64,000 nt of DNA, taken from positions 1-64,000 of the forward strand of contig CALAMG010000014.1 in the NCBI GenBank assembly GCA_937925715.1, written 5' to 3'. A model generated the notes under the pieces. The model searched no databases and was not told the origin of the DNA. It was given only the letters and a program-made list of their open reading frames with translations. The translations under genes and the position numbers were made by a program. Origin of the DNA: an uncultured Collinsella sp. Lineage in GTDB: Bacteria; Actinomycetota; Coriobacteriia; Coriobacteriales; Coriobacteriaceae. Position 1 is the stretch's first letter. The number at the start of each line of letters is the position of its first letter. Positions 53,006-61,980 of this stretch are shown piece after piece.

Positions 53006-53845
53006 ATGTATAAGATCCTGGAGAAGACGCAGTTCTCGGAGAAGGTGTTCAAGTTCCGCATCGAGGCGCCTGCAATCGCCAAGCATGCGCACGCTGGACA
53101 GTTCCTCATGGTTCGCGCCAACGAGACGGGCGAGCGCGTCCCGTTTACCCTAGCTGGCTGGAACGGTGACGAGGGCTGGGTCGAGTTCATCTTCATGGTG
53201 ATCGGCAAGACCACCGAGATGCTTTCCACCTACGAGGCCGGCGAGTCGCTGCGCGACGTCGTGGGCCCGCTGGGCGTTCCCACCGAGATGGCCGAGGGCC
53301 CCTGCGCTGTCATTGGCGGCGGCGTCGGCCTGGCAATTGCCTTCCCGGTCGCCAAGCACCTGGTCGAGACCGGCCACGAGGTGCACGCCATCATGGGCGC
53401 CCGCACCAAGGACCTCCTGCTCATGGAGGACCAGTTCCGCGAGCTCCTCGACGAGGACCACATCCACATCACCACTGACGACGGCTCCTACGGCGAGCAG
53501 GGCGTTGTCACCGCTCCGCTGGAGCGCCTGCTGCAGGACAAGGCCGTGAGCCAGGTCTTCTGCGTCGGCCCCGTTCCGATGATGAAGTTCTCGACCCTCA
53601 CCGCCCAGAAGTACGACACCCCCATCACCGCGTCGCTCAACCCCATCATGGTTGACGGCACCGGTATGTGCGGCTGCTGCCGCGTCGAGGTGGGCGGCGT
53701 GACCAAGTTCGCTTGCGTCGACGGCCCCGACTTCGATGCCACCCTGGTCGACTGGGATGACCTTCGTGCCCGCCAGGCCGCTTACCGTTCCGAAGAGGGC
53801 GAGTCCCTCAAGGCCTATGAGGAAAAGAGCTGCGCATGCCACTAG
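53006..53845 (+). CDS. nfnA: NfnA-like ferredoxin-NADP reductase subunit
   Basis: A 279-residue protein of the PyrK/NfnA/SudB family. An FAD domain (about 1-95), an NAD(P) domain (about 100-225) with GGGVGLAIAFPVAKHL, and C-terminal 2Fe-2S cysteines in MCGCCRVEVGG and FACVDGP. With the next gene it forms an electron-bifurcating NADH-dependent ferredoxin:NADP+ oxidoreductase. The genes overlap by 10 bases. PyrK is excluded because no pyrD is nearby. Confidence 0.88.
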   Translation: MYKILEKTQFSEKVFKFRIEAPAIAKHAHAGQFLMVRANETGERVPFTLAGWNGDEGWVEFIFMVIGKTTEMLSTYEAGESLRDVVGPLGVPTEMAEGPCAVIGGGVGLAIAFPVAKHLVETGHEVHAIMGARTKDLLLMEDQFRELLDEDHIHITTDDGSYGEQGVVTAPLERLLQDKAVSQVFCVGPVPMMKFSTLTAQKYDTPITASLNPIMVDGTGMCGCCRVEVGGVTKFACVDGPDFDATLVDWDDLRARQAAYRSEEGESLKAYEEKSCACH

Positions 53846-55245
53846 TTAACGGTCGTTTCGTTGCCGATATGAAGTCGCCCCGCACCCCCGATAACGAGGA
53901 GCCGGCTGCCGAGCGCGCCTGCGACTTCCGCCCCGTCGACAAGGGCTTCACCGAGGAGATGGCGCTGGCCGAGGCCGAGCGCTGCCTCAACTGCAAGAAG
54001 CCGTTCTGTGTTGAGGGCTGCCCCGTCAACATCAACATCCCCCGCTTTATCGAACAGATCCGCGAGAAGGACTTCGGCGGCGCTCTCGATACCATCCGCG
54101 AGGACTCCATGCTTCCCGCCATCTGCGGCCGCGTCTGCCCGCAGGAGAACCAGTGCGAGGGCAAGTGCATCCGTGGCAAGAAGTCCGAGCCCGTGGCCAT
54201 CGGCCAGCTCGAGCGCTTCCTGGGTGACCGCCCCGAGCTCGCCTCCACGCCCAAGATGGCCCCCAAGAACGGCAAGAAGGTCGCCGTCGTCGGCTCCGGC
54301 CCGTCCGGCATCACCTGCGCTGGCGAGCTCGCCCGTAACGGCTTTGACGTCACCGTCTTCGAGGCCTTCTTCACCGGCGGCGGCGTGCTGGTCTACGGCA
54401 TCCCCGAGTTCCGTCTGCCCAAGGCGGTCGTCAAGCGCGAGATCGACGGCCTGGAGGACATGGGCGTCAAGTTTGAGTACAACTCCGTCGTAGGCAACAT
54501 GGCCACGGCCGAGGAGCTGTTCGAGCAGGGCTTCGACGCCATCTACGTGGCGACCGGCGCTGGCCTGCCCAAGTTCCTCAACGTCCCCGGCGAGAACCTG
54601 CCCAACGTCTTCTTCGCGAACGAGTACCTCACCCGCGTGAACCTGATGAAGGCCAACGAGTTCCCCGAGTACGACACCCCCACCAAGCACGGCAAGAACG
54701 TCGTCGTCTTTGGTGGCGGCAACGTGGCTATGGACGCCGTCCGTACCGCCAAGCGTCTGGGCGCCGAGCACGCCATCATCGCCTACCGTCGTACCGAGGA
54801 CGAGATGCCCTGCCGTCGCGCCGAGCTGCACCATGCCAAGGCCGAGGGCGTCGAGGTTCTGCCGCTCGTCTCCCCGCTCGAGTTTGTCGCTGGCGAGGAC
54901 GGCTCCGTGTGCGCCGTCAAGGTCCAGAAGATGGAGCTCGGCGAGCCCGACGAGTCCGGTCGTCGTCGCCCGGTGCCCATCGAGGGCGCCATCGAGGAGA
55001 TTCCCTGCGACGTCGCGATCTCGGCTATCGGCACCAACGCCAACCCCTTCGCTGCCAAGATCGGCGGCAAGATGGAGCTCAACAAGTGGGGCTACATCGT
55101 CGCCGACGAGGAGACCGGCCAGACCACCGATCCTCGCATCTGGGCCGGCGGCGACATCGTCACCGGTGCCGCTACGGTCATTCTGGCGATGGGTGCCGGC
55201 AAGAAGGCCGCCGCTTCGATCACCAAGAGCCTGCTGGGCGAGTAA
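53836..55245 (+). CDS. nfnB: NfnB-like NADPH/ferredoxin subunit (GltD-like)
   Basis: A 469-residue protein. Two 4Fe-4S clusters at the N-terminus (CLNCKKPFCVEGCP and CGRVCPQENQCEGKC), then two Rossmann domains with GSGPSGITCA and GGGNVAMDAV and a C-terminal FAD segment with WAGGDIVTGAATV. It resembles glutamate synthase small subunits, but pairing with NfnA and the lack of a large subunit favour the Nfn complex. It links NADPH, NADH and the ferredoxin pool used by the Ech-type hydrogenase. Confidence 0.88.
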   Translation: MPLVNGRFVADMKSPRTPDNEEPAAERACDFRPVDKGFTEEMALAEAERCLNCKKPFCVEGCPVNINIPRFIEQIREKDFGGALDTIREDSMLPAICGRVCPQENQCEGKCIRGKKSEPVAIGQLERFLGDRPELASTPKMAPKNGKKVAVVGSGPSGITCAGELARNGFDVTVFEAFFTGGGVLVYGIPEFRLPKAVVKREIDGLEDMGVKFEYNSVVGNMATAEELFEQGFDAIYVATGAGLPKFLNVPGENLPNVFFANEYLTRVNLMKANEFPEYDTPTKHGKNVVVFGGGNVAMDAVRTAKRLGAEHAIIAYRRTEDEMPCRRAELHHAKAEGVEVLPLVSPLEFVAGEDGSVCAVKVQKMELGEPDESGRRRPVPIEGAIEEIPCDVAISAIGTNANPFAAKIGGKMELNKWGYIVADEETGQTTDPRIWAGGDIVTGAATVILAMGAGKKAAASITKSLLGE

Positions 55246-55273
55246 TCACCCTCAGCGTTAGCCATCAAACGGC

Positions 55274-55313
55274 AAAGTCCCCGTCGAGCACACGCCCGGC
55301 GGGGACTTTTTTC
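55274..55313 (+). terminator. nfnAB terminator
   Basis: AAAGTCCCCG/CGGGGACTTTTTT stem and T-run. Confidence 0.85.
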
Positions 55314-55333
55314 TATACCGGCCGCCCGAAACG

Positions 55334-55360
55334 CCACAAAGGTGCCTGTCTCCTTTGTGG
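55334..55360. repeat. REP-like hairpin (CCACAAAGG type)
   Basis: CCACAAAGG and CCTTTGTGG enclose TGCCTGTCT, the complement of an AGACAGGCA core. Confidence 0.6.
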
Positions 55361-55373
55361 TGGTTTTGGTCGC

Positions 55374-55997
55374 TTAGCCTTCGAGCTGCGCTACTTTGTA
55401 GCGGTAGGCGGCGGCGATGACGTCTTTGCAGCCCTCGCGGCCCAGCTTGGCGCGGTTGACGACGATGTCTTTGCCGCTCGTCATCTTCCACTTGCCGGCA
55501 CTGTAGCGCTTATAGAACGCCTCGCGCGCCTTCTGCTGCTGCTTGACCAGCTTGGCGCCCTTCTTTTTGTTAAGACCGCGCTTCTTGCGCACGATCTCGA
55601 CGCGGTCCTCAAAGGGAGCGGTCACCAATACGGCAATGTGGTTGGGGTTGTTACGCAGCAGGTAATCGGACAGGCGGCCTTCGATAATGCAGCTCTCGGT
55701 CTCACCCAGATCCAAAATCACCTGGCTCATCTTTTGGAACAACTTGTCCGAGTACGAACGGGCATCGTAGCGGTCGGGCAGAAACGCCATGTTCTCCACG
55801 GCCAGGCGCTCGTCGTAGGCGGCCATCTTGTCGAGCGACTCGCCCGCGCGCAGCGACGCACGCACCAGCAGCTCGTTATCGTACAGCGGAATCCCCAACT
55901 CGTCGGCAAGCATGCGACCAATCTCGTGGCCCTCGGCGCCAAAGTCGCGCGCGATGGTAATGACCACAGGATTCTTCTTGTTCTCCAGATCGCTCAT
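55374..55997 (-). CDS. cytidylate kinase-like protein
   Basis: A 207-residue P-loop protein of the Cytidylate_kin2 group. The N-terminal ITIARDFGAEGHEIGRMLAD replaces the normal GPAGSGKS loop, and CIIEGRLSDYLL and TAPFEDRVEIVRKKRG follow. Similar proteins are frequent in gut Clostridia and Coriobacteria; the substrate is not established. Basic middle part. The hairpin-forming region at 56064-56167 lies upstream. Confidence 0.8.
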   Translation of the reverse strand: MSDLENKKNPVVITIARDFGAEGHEIGRMLADELGIPLYDNELLVRASLRAGESLDKMAAYDERLAVENMAFLPDRYDARSYSDKLFQKMSQVILDLGETESCIIEGRLSDYLLRNNPNHIAVLVTAPFEDRVEIVRKKRGLNKKKGAKLVKQQQKAREAFYKRYSAGKWKMTSGKDIVVNRAKLGREGCKDVIAAAYRYKVAQLEG

Positions 55998-56063
55998 CGC
56001 GATTCCTTTCTAACAAATGAGAAATAGGCGATTCCTGATTCTCATTTTGTCACTTACGACCGT

Positions 56064-56167
56064 CCTGGTTTCCCAAGTGCGGCAGATTGCCCCGAAAGAG
56101 GAGCGCCGCGTACTAAATGTACGCAAGCGACGATTGAGGGGCAAGATGCCGTGCTTGGGGAAGCAGG
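56064..56167 (-). ncRNA. candidate structured RNA or long hairpin element H
   Basis: The outer arms 56064-56093 and 56138-56167 match at 24 of 30 positions, and three of the mismatches become G-U pairs in RNA, so the stem would hold in a transcript. Inside, GCGTAC/GTACGC closes a small TAAAT hairpin. It starts 2 bases past the permease gene's stop and ends 67 bases before the kinase-like gene. A role as terminator, attenuator or small RNA is possible. The strand is inferred from the flanking genes. Confidence 0.45.
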
Positions 56168-56168
56168 A

Positions 56169-56807
56169 CTACGCTGCCACAATACGGCGTTGATATGCTC
56201 GGACCAGCAACGAGATACCAAAGTTGAGCACAAAGTACATCGCAAACACCAGGCCGTAGAGCATTAGCACCTGCGACAGGTCGATCGCATGGGCCATCAC
56301 GACGTTTGCCGTGTACATGAGCTCGGCCACGTTAATGCCCGAAAGATACGAGCTGTCCTTAATGACAGTCGTGCACTGGCTAAACAGCGCCGGAATGATC
56401 GTCTTAAACGTCTGCGGCAGAATGATGTAGCGCATGGTGGCAAAGAAGCCGAAGCCCTGGCTCTGCGCTGCCTCAAACTGGCCGCGCGGAATCGAGTTGA
56501 GGCCGCCGCGCACAATCTCGGCCATAACAGCGCTGGTAAACAGCGTAAAGGCGATGGTCGAAATCACAATGTCCAAACCCTGCACCGTAAAGTAGATAAA
56601 CAGAATCCACAGCAGGTTCGGCGTGCAACGGAACAGCTCGATATAGGCGCTCACCAAAATACGGAACGGGCGGGGCGCATAGCTTTTAACGAGCGCCAGC
56701 ACCGTGCCAAAGATGAGCGAGAAAAAGATCGACAGCGCCGAGATCTCGATTGTCTTAACAAAGCCGCCCCAAATGTAGAGCAGGTTGGTCGCGTTGAAGA
56801 TTTCCAT
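56169..56807 (-). CDS. polar amino-acid ABC transporter permease (second)
   Basis: A 212-residue HisM/GlnP-type permease with about five helices and the EAA loop (EAAQSQGFGFFATMRYIILPQ). It probably forms a heterodimer with the permease encoded just upstream. Last gene of the four-gene operon. Confidence 0.9.
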   Translation of the reverse strand: MEIFNATNLLYIWGGFVKTIEISALSIFFSLIFGTVLALVKSYAPRPFRILVSAYIELFRCTPNLLWILFIYFTVQGLDIVISTIAFTLFTSAVMAEIVRGGLNSIPRGQFEAAQSQGFGFFATMRYIILPQTFKTIIPALFSQCTTVIKDSSYLSGINVAELMYTANVVMAHAIDLSQVLMLYGLVFAMYFVLNFGISLLVRAYQRRIVAA

Positions 56808-56810
56808 GCG

Positions 56811-57557
56811 CTAGGCCTCCTCTACGTTGTCGAGCCCCAGCTCGGCCAGGCTCACGCCGCGCGGACGCTCCTTGGAGCGGCGCTCGAGCCACTGTACCAG
56901 CATGGCGAGCGGAAAGCAGATGATGAAGTACATAAGGCAGCAGACGATGTATCCCTGCAGGTAACCGTACAGACTCACAAAGTTGTCGGAACGGTACATA
57001 AGGTCGCCGCCGGCCACAAGCGCCAGCACCGACGTGTTCTTGACCAGGTTGAGCGCCTGGTTACACAGCGGCGGCAGAATGATCTTGAACGTCTGGGGCA
57101 GCACGATGTACCAGTACGCCTGCGCACGGGTGAAGCCCTGGCTCTGGGCCGCCTCCATCTGACCGCGCGGAACCGCCTCGATACCGGTGCGGATGACCTC
57201 CGAAATGTAGGCCGCGTGATACAGGCCCACACCCAAGAAGCCCAGCACAAACGGCGCGATGCGCACCGGCTGGTCGGCACCGGTTATGGCCTGCAAAAAC
57301 TGCGGACCGGCCATGTACATAAAGAGCACCTGCACGGGCAACGGGGTGTTCTGGTAAAACTCCACGTACACGCGGCTTATGGCGCGCAGCACGCGCGAGC
57401 GAGTGGTAGAGAACACGCCCAGCAGTGTGCCCAGCACCAGCGACAGCAGCAGACCGGCAACGACCACCTGCAGCGTCACGCCAAAGCCCTCCCAGAAGGG
57501 CCCCATGTTTTGAAATGTCGTCGACCAACGGTCGGCGTCAAATAATCCTTCGAGCAT
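56811..57557 (-). CDS. polar amino-acid ABC transporter permease (first)
   Basis: A 248-residue HisQ/GlnP-type permease with the EAA loop MEAAQSQGFTRAQAYWYIVLP. ATG 57557 has AGGAAGGA upstream and fits family length. It follows the binding-protein gene at 25 bases and precedes the second permease gene at 3 bases. Confidence 0.9.
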   Translation of the reverse strand: MLEGLFDADRWSTTFQNMGPFWEGFGVTLQVVVAGLLLSLVLGTLLGVFSTTRSRVLRAISRVYVEFYQNTPLPVQVLFMYMAGPQFLQAITGADQPVRIAPFVLGFLGVGLYHAAYISEVIRTGIEAVPRGQMEAAQSQGFTRAQAYWYIVLPQTFKIILPPLCNQALNLVKNTSVLALVAGGDLMYRSDNFVSLYGYLQGYIVCCLMYFIICFPLAMLVQWLERRSKERPRGVSLAELGLDNVEEA

Positions 57558-57582
57558 TTGATTCCTTCCTTGGACGATGTGC

Positions 57583-58461
57583 CTATACAAGACCCCAGGT
57601 CTTGACCTCTTGGTCGAGCCAGCCATCGGCCAGGCGATCGCAAATCACCTGATCGACCACGGCCGAAAGGTCGCAGCCCTTCTTGGTCGCCACGCCGTAG
57701 CCCTGCTCGCCAAACTTGACTTCGGGCTGCAGCAGCTCAACGGTCTCGTTCATGTAACCAGCCAGCGTGGAGCGGTCCATGGCAAAGACGTCGATATTGC
57801 CGGCGTCGAGCGAACTCTTGATGATGGGGTAGCCGCTAAAGGCCCTAAACTCGGGCTTGCAGCTAAAGCCGTTGTCCTTGATCATCTGCTCGATCAGGCC
57901 CTGCGTAGTAGCACCCTGGCTCACGCCGATGACCTTGCCGTCCAGGTCCTCAATCGAGGTAAAGCCCGAACGCTTCTTGACCATGAGTCCCACGTAGTCG
58001 GTGCGGTACGGCGTCGAGAAATCCCAGCTCTTCTTGCGCTCGTCGGTGATGGTGTAGGTCGCCGCGACCACATCGAGCTGGCCGTTATCGATCAGCGGGC
58101 CGCGTGTCTTGGGCGTTACATCGGTAAACTCGACAAGCTCCTGGACGCGAGCATCCTTGTAGCTCACGCCAAAGACGGCAGCGGCAATCTGGTAGCACAA
58201 ATCGACTTCCATACCCTCAAAGCGGCCCTTGGCGGTGTCGTAATAGCCATAGCCGGGAACGTCCTTCTTAACGCCGGCATTCAGATGGCCACGCGACTTG
58301 ATGGCCGCAAGCTTGGACCCCTTGTCGGAGCCCTCGCCGCTGGTGGAGTCGCCGCAACCGGCAAGCGCGGTCCCCGTCAGCGCGAGCATGCCGGCGCCCG
58401 CCAGCTGCAAAAAGTGACGGCGCGACACGGCCGCCCTCGTCATATCCGCCATGTCCATCAC
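57583..58461 (-). CDS. amino-acid-binding lipoprotein
   Basis: A 292-residue SBP_bac_3 protein. The N-terminus carries a twin-arginine-like SRRHFLQLAG and a lipobox LAGC (Cys36), so export may be through Tat with lipid anchoring. The binding domain includes GYGYYDTAKGRFEGMEVDLC and DVVAATYTITDERK. Glutamate, glutamine or another polar amino acid is likely. Confidence 0.88.
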   Translation of the reverse strand: MMDMADMTRAAVSRRHFLQLAGAGMLALTGTALAGCGDSTSGEGSDKGSKLAAIKSRGHLNAGVKKDVPGYGYYDTAKGRFEGMEVDLCYQIAAAVFGVSYKDARVQELVEFTDVTPKTRGPLIDNGQLDVVAATYTITDERKKSWDFSTPYRTDYVGLMVKKRSGFTSIEDLDGKVIGVSQGATTQGLIEQMIKDNGFSCKPEFRAFSGYPIIKSSLDAGNIDVFAMDRSTLAGYMNETVELLQPEVKFGEQGYGVATKKGCDLSAVVDQVICDRLADGWLDQEVKTWGLV

Positions 58462-58466
58462 CGCGC

Positions 58467-59198
58467 CTAGTGCAGAATCTTGGACAGGAACTCGCGGCAG
58501 CGCGGGTTCTCGGGGTTATCGAAGAAGTGTTCGGGCGTGCCCTCCTCCAGAATGCGGCCGTCCTCCATAAAGATGACACGGTCGGCCACCTGACGCGCAA
58601 AGCCCATCTCGTGCGTCACGCAGATCATGGTGATATCCTCCTGCGCGAGCTCAATCATAACGTCCAGAACCTCCTGGACCATCTCGGGGTCGAGCGCCGA
58701 AGTCGGCTCGTCAAACAGGATGATGGGCTGCTTGGTGCACAGGGCGCGGGCGATGGCGATGCGCTGCTGCTGACCACCCGAGAGATTCTGCGGATACTCG
58801 CCGGCCTTATGCGCCATACCGACGCGCTTGAGCGCGGCGATGGCGATCTCGGTCGCCTCCTCCTTGCTCTTCTTTTGCAGCTTGATGGGCGCGAGCGTCA
58901 GGTTGCCCAGCACAGTCATGTTGGGATACAGGTTGAACTGCTGAAACACCATGGAGCTATACTTGCGAGCCATCTCCAGGTGATTCTTTTTGGTGAGCGG
59001 CGTACCGTCGATGACGACCTCGCCCGACGTGGGCTCCTCCAGATAATCGACGCAACGGATGAGCGTCGACTTACCCGAGCCGGAAGGCCCGATCATTACG
59101 AGCTTCTCGCCGCGTTTGACGGTGAGATTGATATCTTTGAGCACATGCAGGTCGCCAAAGTACTTGTTGAGATGCTTGATCTCGATCATGTCTGCCAT
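58467..59198 (-). CDS. polar amino-acid ABC transporter ATPase
   Basis: A 243-residue GlnQ/HisP-type ATPase. [30 protein letters not shown] and VTHEMGFA. First gene of the operon, with GGGAAGGG SD; TACAAT (minus strand, 59234-59239) may be the -10 box. Confidence 0.92.
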   Translation of the reverse strand: MADMIEIKHLNKYFGDLHVLKDINLTVKRGEKLVMIGPSGSGKSTLIRCVDYLEEPTSGEVVIDGTPLTKKNHLEMARKYSSMVFQQFNLYPNMTVLGNLTLAPIKLQKKSKEEATEIAIAALKRVGMAHKAGEYPQNLSGGQQQRIAIARALCTKQPIILFDEPTSALDPEMVQEVLDVMIELAQEDITMICVTHEMGFARQVADRVIFMEDGRILEEGTPEHFFDNPENPRCREFLSKILH

Positions 59199-59303
59199 GA
59201 ATGTCCCTTCCCTGCGTTTACACGAGTTGAACTATTGTACGGAAAGAACCACGTTTCCGCAGCCCACACTACATTCCCGTAAAGAACCCGCAACCTTCCA
59301 CCC

Positions 59304-59373
59304 ACTCATTGGGGACAGGCTTAAATGAGTACCCACCCATTGGGGCACTCATTTAAGCCTGTCCCCAATGAGT
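59304..59373. repeat. pair of inverted REP-like hairpins
   Basis: ACTCATTGGGGACAGGCTTA-type hairpin at 59304-59330 and its inverse at 59347-59373, so the pair also forms one long inverted repeat. Confidence 0.8.
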
Positions 59374-59385
59374 GCCCAGCCCAGC

Positions 59386-59418
59386 AAAAAGGGGCGCGAC
59401 CGCAATGGTCACGCCCCC
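59386..59418 (-). terminator. yqeY terminator
   Basis: GGGGGCG/CGCCCC stem followed by TTTTT on the minus strand. Confidence 0.75.
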
Positions 59419-59446
59419 TCAGCCTCAACTGTGTACCACTCGGCCC

Positions 59447-59890
59447 CTACGCGAGCTTTGCGCCGACGATCTTTGCCGCGGCAGGCTTATCAAAGTTGCC
59501 GCCGGTGGCCTTGCCGAGTGCGCCCATAACCTGGCCCATCTGCTTCTTAGAGGTCGCGCCCAGCTCGGCGATGACCTGCTCGATCAAGGCCTCGAGCTCC
59601 TCGCCCGAAACCTGCGCGGGCAGCAGGCTCTCCAGAATCTTGACCTGCTCGGTCAGGTTGTCGGTACGCTCTTGGTCGGTACCGGCCTTGATGGACATCT
59701 CCAGCGTCTCGCTCGTCTGCTTAATCAGACGCTTGATCATGCTGTTGACGTCTTCCTCGGTCACATCGCGGCGCTCGTTAACCTCGATATTCTTCACCTC
59801 GGCCTTAACCTGGCGAATGATGGACAGGCGAACCTTGTCCTTGGCCTTCATGGCCGCGATCATTTCCTTCTGCAGCTCTTCGTTGGTCAT
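59447..59890 (-). CDS. GatB/YqeY domain protein
   Basis: A 147-residue protein: an N-terminal helical part (about 1-90) and a C-terminal YqeY domain with ESLLPAQVSGEELEALIEQV and MGQVMGALGKATGG. Related to the tail of the GatB amidotransferase subunit; may bind tRNA. ATG 59890 is placed by GAGGA at seven bases; a TTG at 59896 is less suitable. Confidence 0.88.
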   Translation of the reverse strand: MTNEELQKEMIAAMKAKDKVRLSIIRQVKAEVKNIEVNERRDVTEEDVNSMIKRLIKQTSETLEMSIKAGTDQERTDNLTEQVKILESLLPAQVSGEELEALIEQVIAELGATSKKQMGQVMGALGKATGGNFDKPAAAKIVGAKLA

Positions 59891-59944
59891 CTGCAAATCC
59901 TCTCTAATAGCGTGAGCGGCGCTCGCGCGAGCACCGCCCCATGA

Positions 59945-61168
59945 TTACTCAGTCGTCGACGAATCGTCGGTCGAGCTCTTGGTGACGCCCTTCAGACTCA
60001 CGTTATAGGGTACGTCCTTGGGCATGGGGTTGACGGTAATGTCGGCGTCCTTCTTGTACTGCTCCAGCCACTCGCTGTATGCAGTACTGGCCGCCTGCGT
60101 CTTCACCACGTTGGAGACGTACTTCTTGATGTCCTTGGGCACCTGCTTAATGTCATCGACCTGATTATCGACATGGAAGTAGTCGGTGCACTTGATGATG
60201 TGATAACCATAGGTCGACTCGACGACGTCGCTCACATCGCCCTTGTTGAGCCCCTCGAGCGCCGCCTGGTAGCTGTCGACGAAGGTAGTGAGCTTGTCCC
60301 AGCCAACATCGCCCTTCTTGTCCTTGGAGCCGGTGTCATCGGAGTACTGCTCCACGGCGTCCTCAAAGCTCAACTCGCCGGAGTTGATCTTGTCCAGGCA
60401 CTCCTGCGCCTTGGCCTTGGCGGCAGCTTTGTCCTCGTCGGAAGCGTCAGAATCGACCTTAATCAAGATATTCGACGAACGACGGGCATCGTTGTAGTTA
60501 GACAGGTTCTCGTTGATGTAATCGACAATCTCGCTGTCCTTGGGCTTGCTGGTGGGCGCCACGGCATCCTTGAGTTTCTGCTGCGCCAGACTCTCCTTGA
60601 GCGAGTCCTTGTAGGTGTCCTCGGTATAGCCGTAGGTCTTAAGCGTCTTCTTAAAGGCCTTGGCACCGCCCGCGCTCTTGCACGCGTCCTTCCAAGCCTT
60701 CTCGACCTCCTCGTCCGACACCGTCACGCCGTTTTCCTTCTGCGCTTGCTGAAGCAGAATCTGCTGCGTGTAGGAGTCGATGAGTTGCTTGCGGTACTTC
60801 TTGGGCGTGAGGTCGTTGTCGACCAGGTACTGTGCCCAGTCCTTGTCCTTGGTGTAGCCGTAGGACGTGCGCATGCTCATGATCTGCTTGGTCACGGTGT
60901 CCTCGGTAAGGTTGGTGCCGTTGATAGTGGCAGCCACGCCACCAGTAAGCTTATAGCCCGAGCTGGCACTTTCGGTCTGTGACATCAGGCCGGAGCACGC
61001 CATGGCCGAGACGGAAAGCAGCATCGCCAGCACGCCGATGACCACCAGGACAATCTTGACGGTCTTGGACACATAGGTCTTGCGCTGCTTCTTGCGAGAG
61101 CTGGAGGCGGCGCGGGACCGTTGCTCGGACGTCGGCGCGACCTCGGGGTTCTTTTTCTTATTTGCCAT
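59945..61168 (-). CDS. membrane-anchored peptidyl-prolyl isomerase (PrsA/SurA-like)
   Basis: A 407-residue protein. A basic cytosolic N-terminus (about 1-35), one membrane segment (about 36-58; a cysteine in SAMACSG could be lipidated, but the lipobox is poor), a SurA-type N-domain (about 80-200), and a parvulin/rotamase domain (about 220-330) with RRSSNILIKVDSD, FEDAVEQYSDD and YGYHIIKCTD. Folds exported proteins outside the membrane. Ser/Thr-rich C-terminus. Confidence 0.85.
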   Translation of the reverse strand: MANKKKNPEVAPTSEQRSRAASSSRKKQRKTYVSKTVKIVLVVIGVLAMLLSVSAMACSGLMSQTESASSGYKLTGGVAATINGTNLTEDTVTKQIMSMRTSYGYTKDKDWAQYLVDNDLTPKKYRKQLIDSYTQQILLQQAQKENGVTVSDEEVEKAWKDACKSAGGAKAFKKTLKTYGYTEDTYKDSLKESLAQQKLKDAVAPTSKPKDSEIVDYINENLSNYNDARRSSNILIKVDSDASDEDKAAAKAKAQECLDKINSGELSFEDAVEQYSDDTGSKDKKGDVGWDKLTTFVDSYQAALEGLNKGDVSDVVESTYGYHIIKCTDYFHVDNQVDDIKQVPKDIKKYVSNVVKTQAASTAYSEWLEQYKKDADITVNPMPKDVPYNVSLKGVTKSSTDDSSTTE

Positions 61169-61288
61169 GTTTGGCCTTTCGCATCACGAATCGAACAAAC
61201 GCCATTGTGTCACAACGCAGCCCCCGCGGCACACCTGGTGCATGGGGGATGGGTTAATCTGCACCATTTTGGTGCAAAGGGGACAAGT

Positions 61289-61353
61289 CTGGCAGGTTAA
61301 TGCCAGGGCGCTCCTTTTCTGCCGGCAGTTAGGGACAGTCCCCAGGTGCCGGC
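61289..61353. repeat. hairpin pair with AGGGACAG core
   Basis: CTGGCAGGTTAATGCCAG (61289-61306) and GCCGGCA...TGCCGGC (61321-61353) around AGGGACAGTCCCC. REP-like. Confidence 0.5.
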
Positions 61354-61363
61354 TTAGCCCCAC

Positions 61364-61828
61364 CTAGAAGTGGCGACGGATGGCGTCGACCATGCCCTGC
61401 GGCGTGGTCTGGCCAAGCACGTCGGCCGCGGCGCCGGCGTCCATAAAGATATTCATGAGCGCTTGCAGAGCCTCGACCTGGCCGCCCGGCTCGGCAATGC
61501 CCAGGTTGATGATGATCTGCGCCGGCACCGGGGCGCCCATGCCCGCCATCGCGTTGAACGTCACGGGCGCGGCGGGCTTTACCACCGCGATATAGGGCTT
61601 GGCCACAAATCCCGGATCGGTATGCGGAATGGCGATGTTTGCCGCCGGCATGGCGAGACCCGTGGGATAGGCGTCCTCGCGCGTGCAGACGGCGTCAAGC
61701 CAACCGGGCGCAATGTAGCCGCGCGGGGCAAGCTCGCCCTCGAGCCGCGCAAACACCTCATCCGGCGTCGCACACTCCCAATCAAAAAACACCAGCTCGG
61801 GCGTAAACAGCGCTTCGTTATCCGCCAT
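61364..61828 (-). CDS. orphan PTS EIIA (fructose/galactitol type)
   Basis: A 154-residue EIIA domain with REDAYPTGLAMPAANIAIPHTD, in which the His after IAIP is the phosphorylation site. No B or C subunit is near. It could serve another operon or act as a regulator. No clear tie to neighbours. Confidence 0.85.
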   Translation of the reverse strand: MADNEALFTPELVFFDWECATPDEVFARLEGELAPRGYIAPGWLDAVCTREDAYPTGLAMPAANIAIPHTDPGFVAKPYIAVVKPAAPVTFNAMAGMGAPVPAQIIINLGIAEPGGQVEALQALMNIFMDAGAAADVLGQTTPQGMVDAIRRHF

Positions 61829-61846
61829 GCGCTCACCTCTCTCACC

Positions 61847-61902
61847 TAGTCATCGGGGACGTTCTTAAACGACTAGTCATTCAAGAACGTCCCCGATGAC
61901 TA
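61847..61902. repeat. pair of overlapping inverted REP-like hairpins
   Basis: TAGTCATCGGGGACGTTCTT-type hairpin (61847-61875) and its inverse (61874-61902) share two bases. Confidence 0.8.
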
Positions 61903-61905
61903 CCA

Positions 61906-61949
61906 AAAACAAAAGGTGGTCACGCGCGCCTTGGCGCCAATGACCACCC
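61906..61949 (-). terminator. purN terminator
   Basis: GGTGGTCA/TGACCACC stem with an inner GGCGC/GCGCC pairing, followed by TTTTGTTTTT on the minus strand. Confidence 0.8.
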
Positions 61950-61980
61950 TGACTACTCGGCTAAATTGTACTGTGCGCCG

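Noticed and set aside
53006..55245. Dihydroorotate dehydrogenase PyrK with glutamate synthase
   Set aside because: No pyrD or large glutamate synthase subunit is near; overlapping NfnA/NfnB-type genes fit better.
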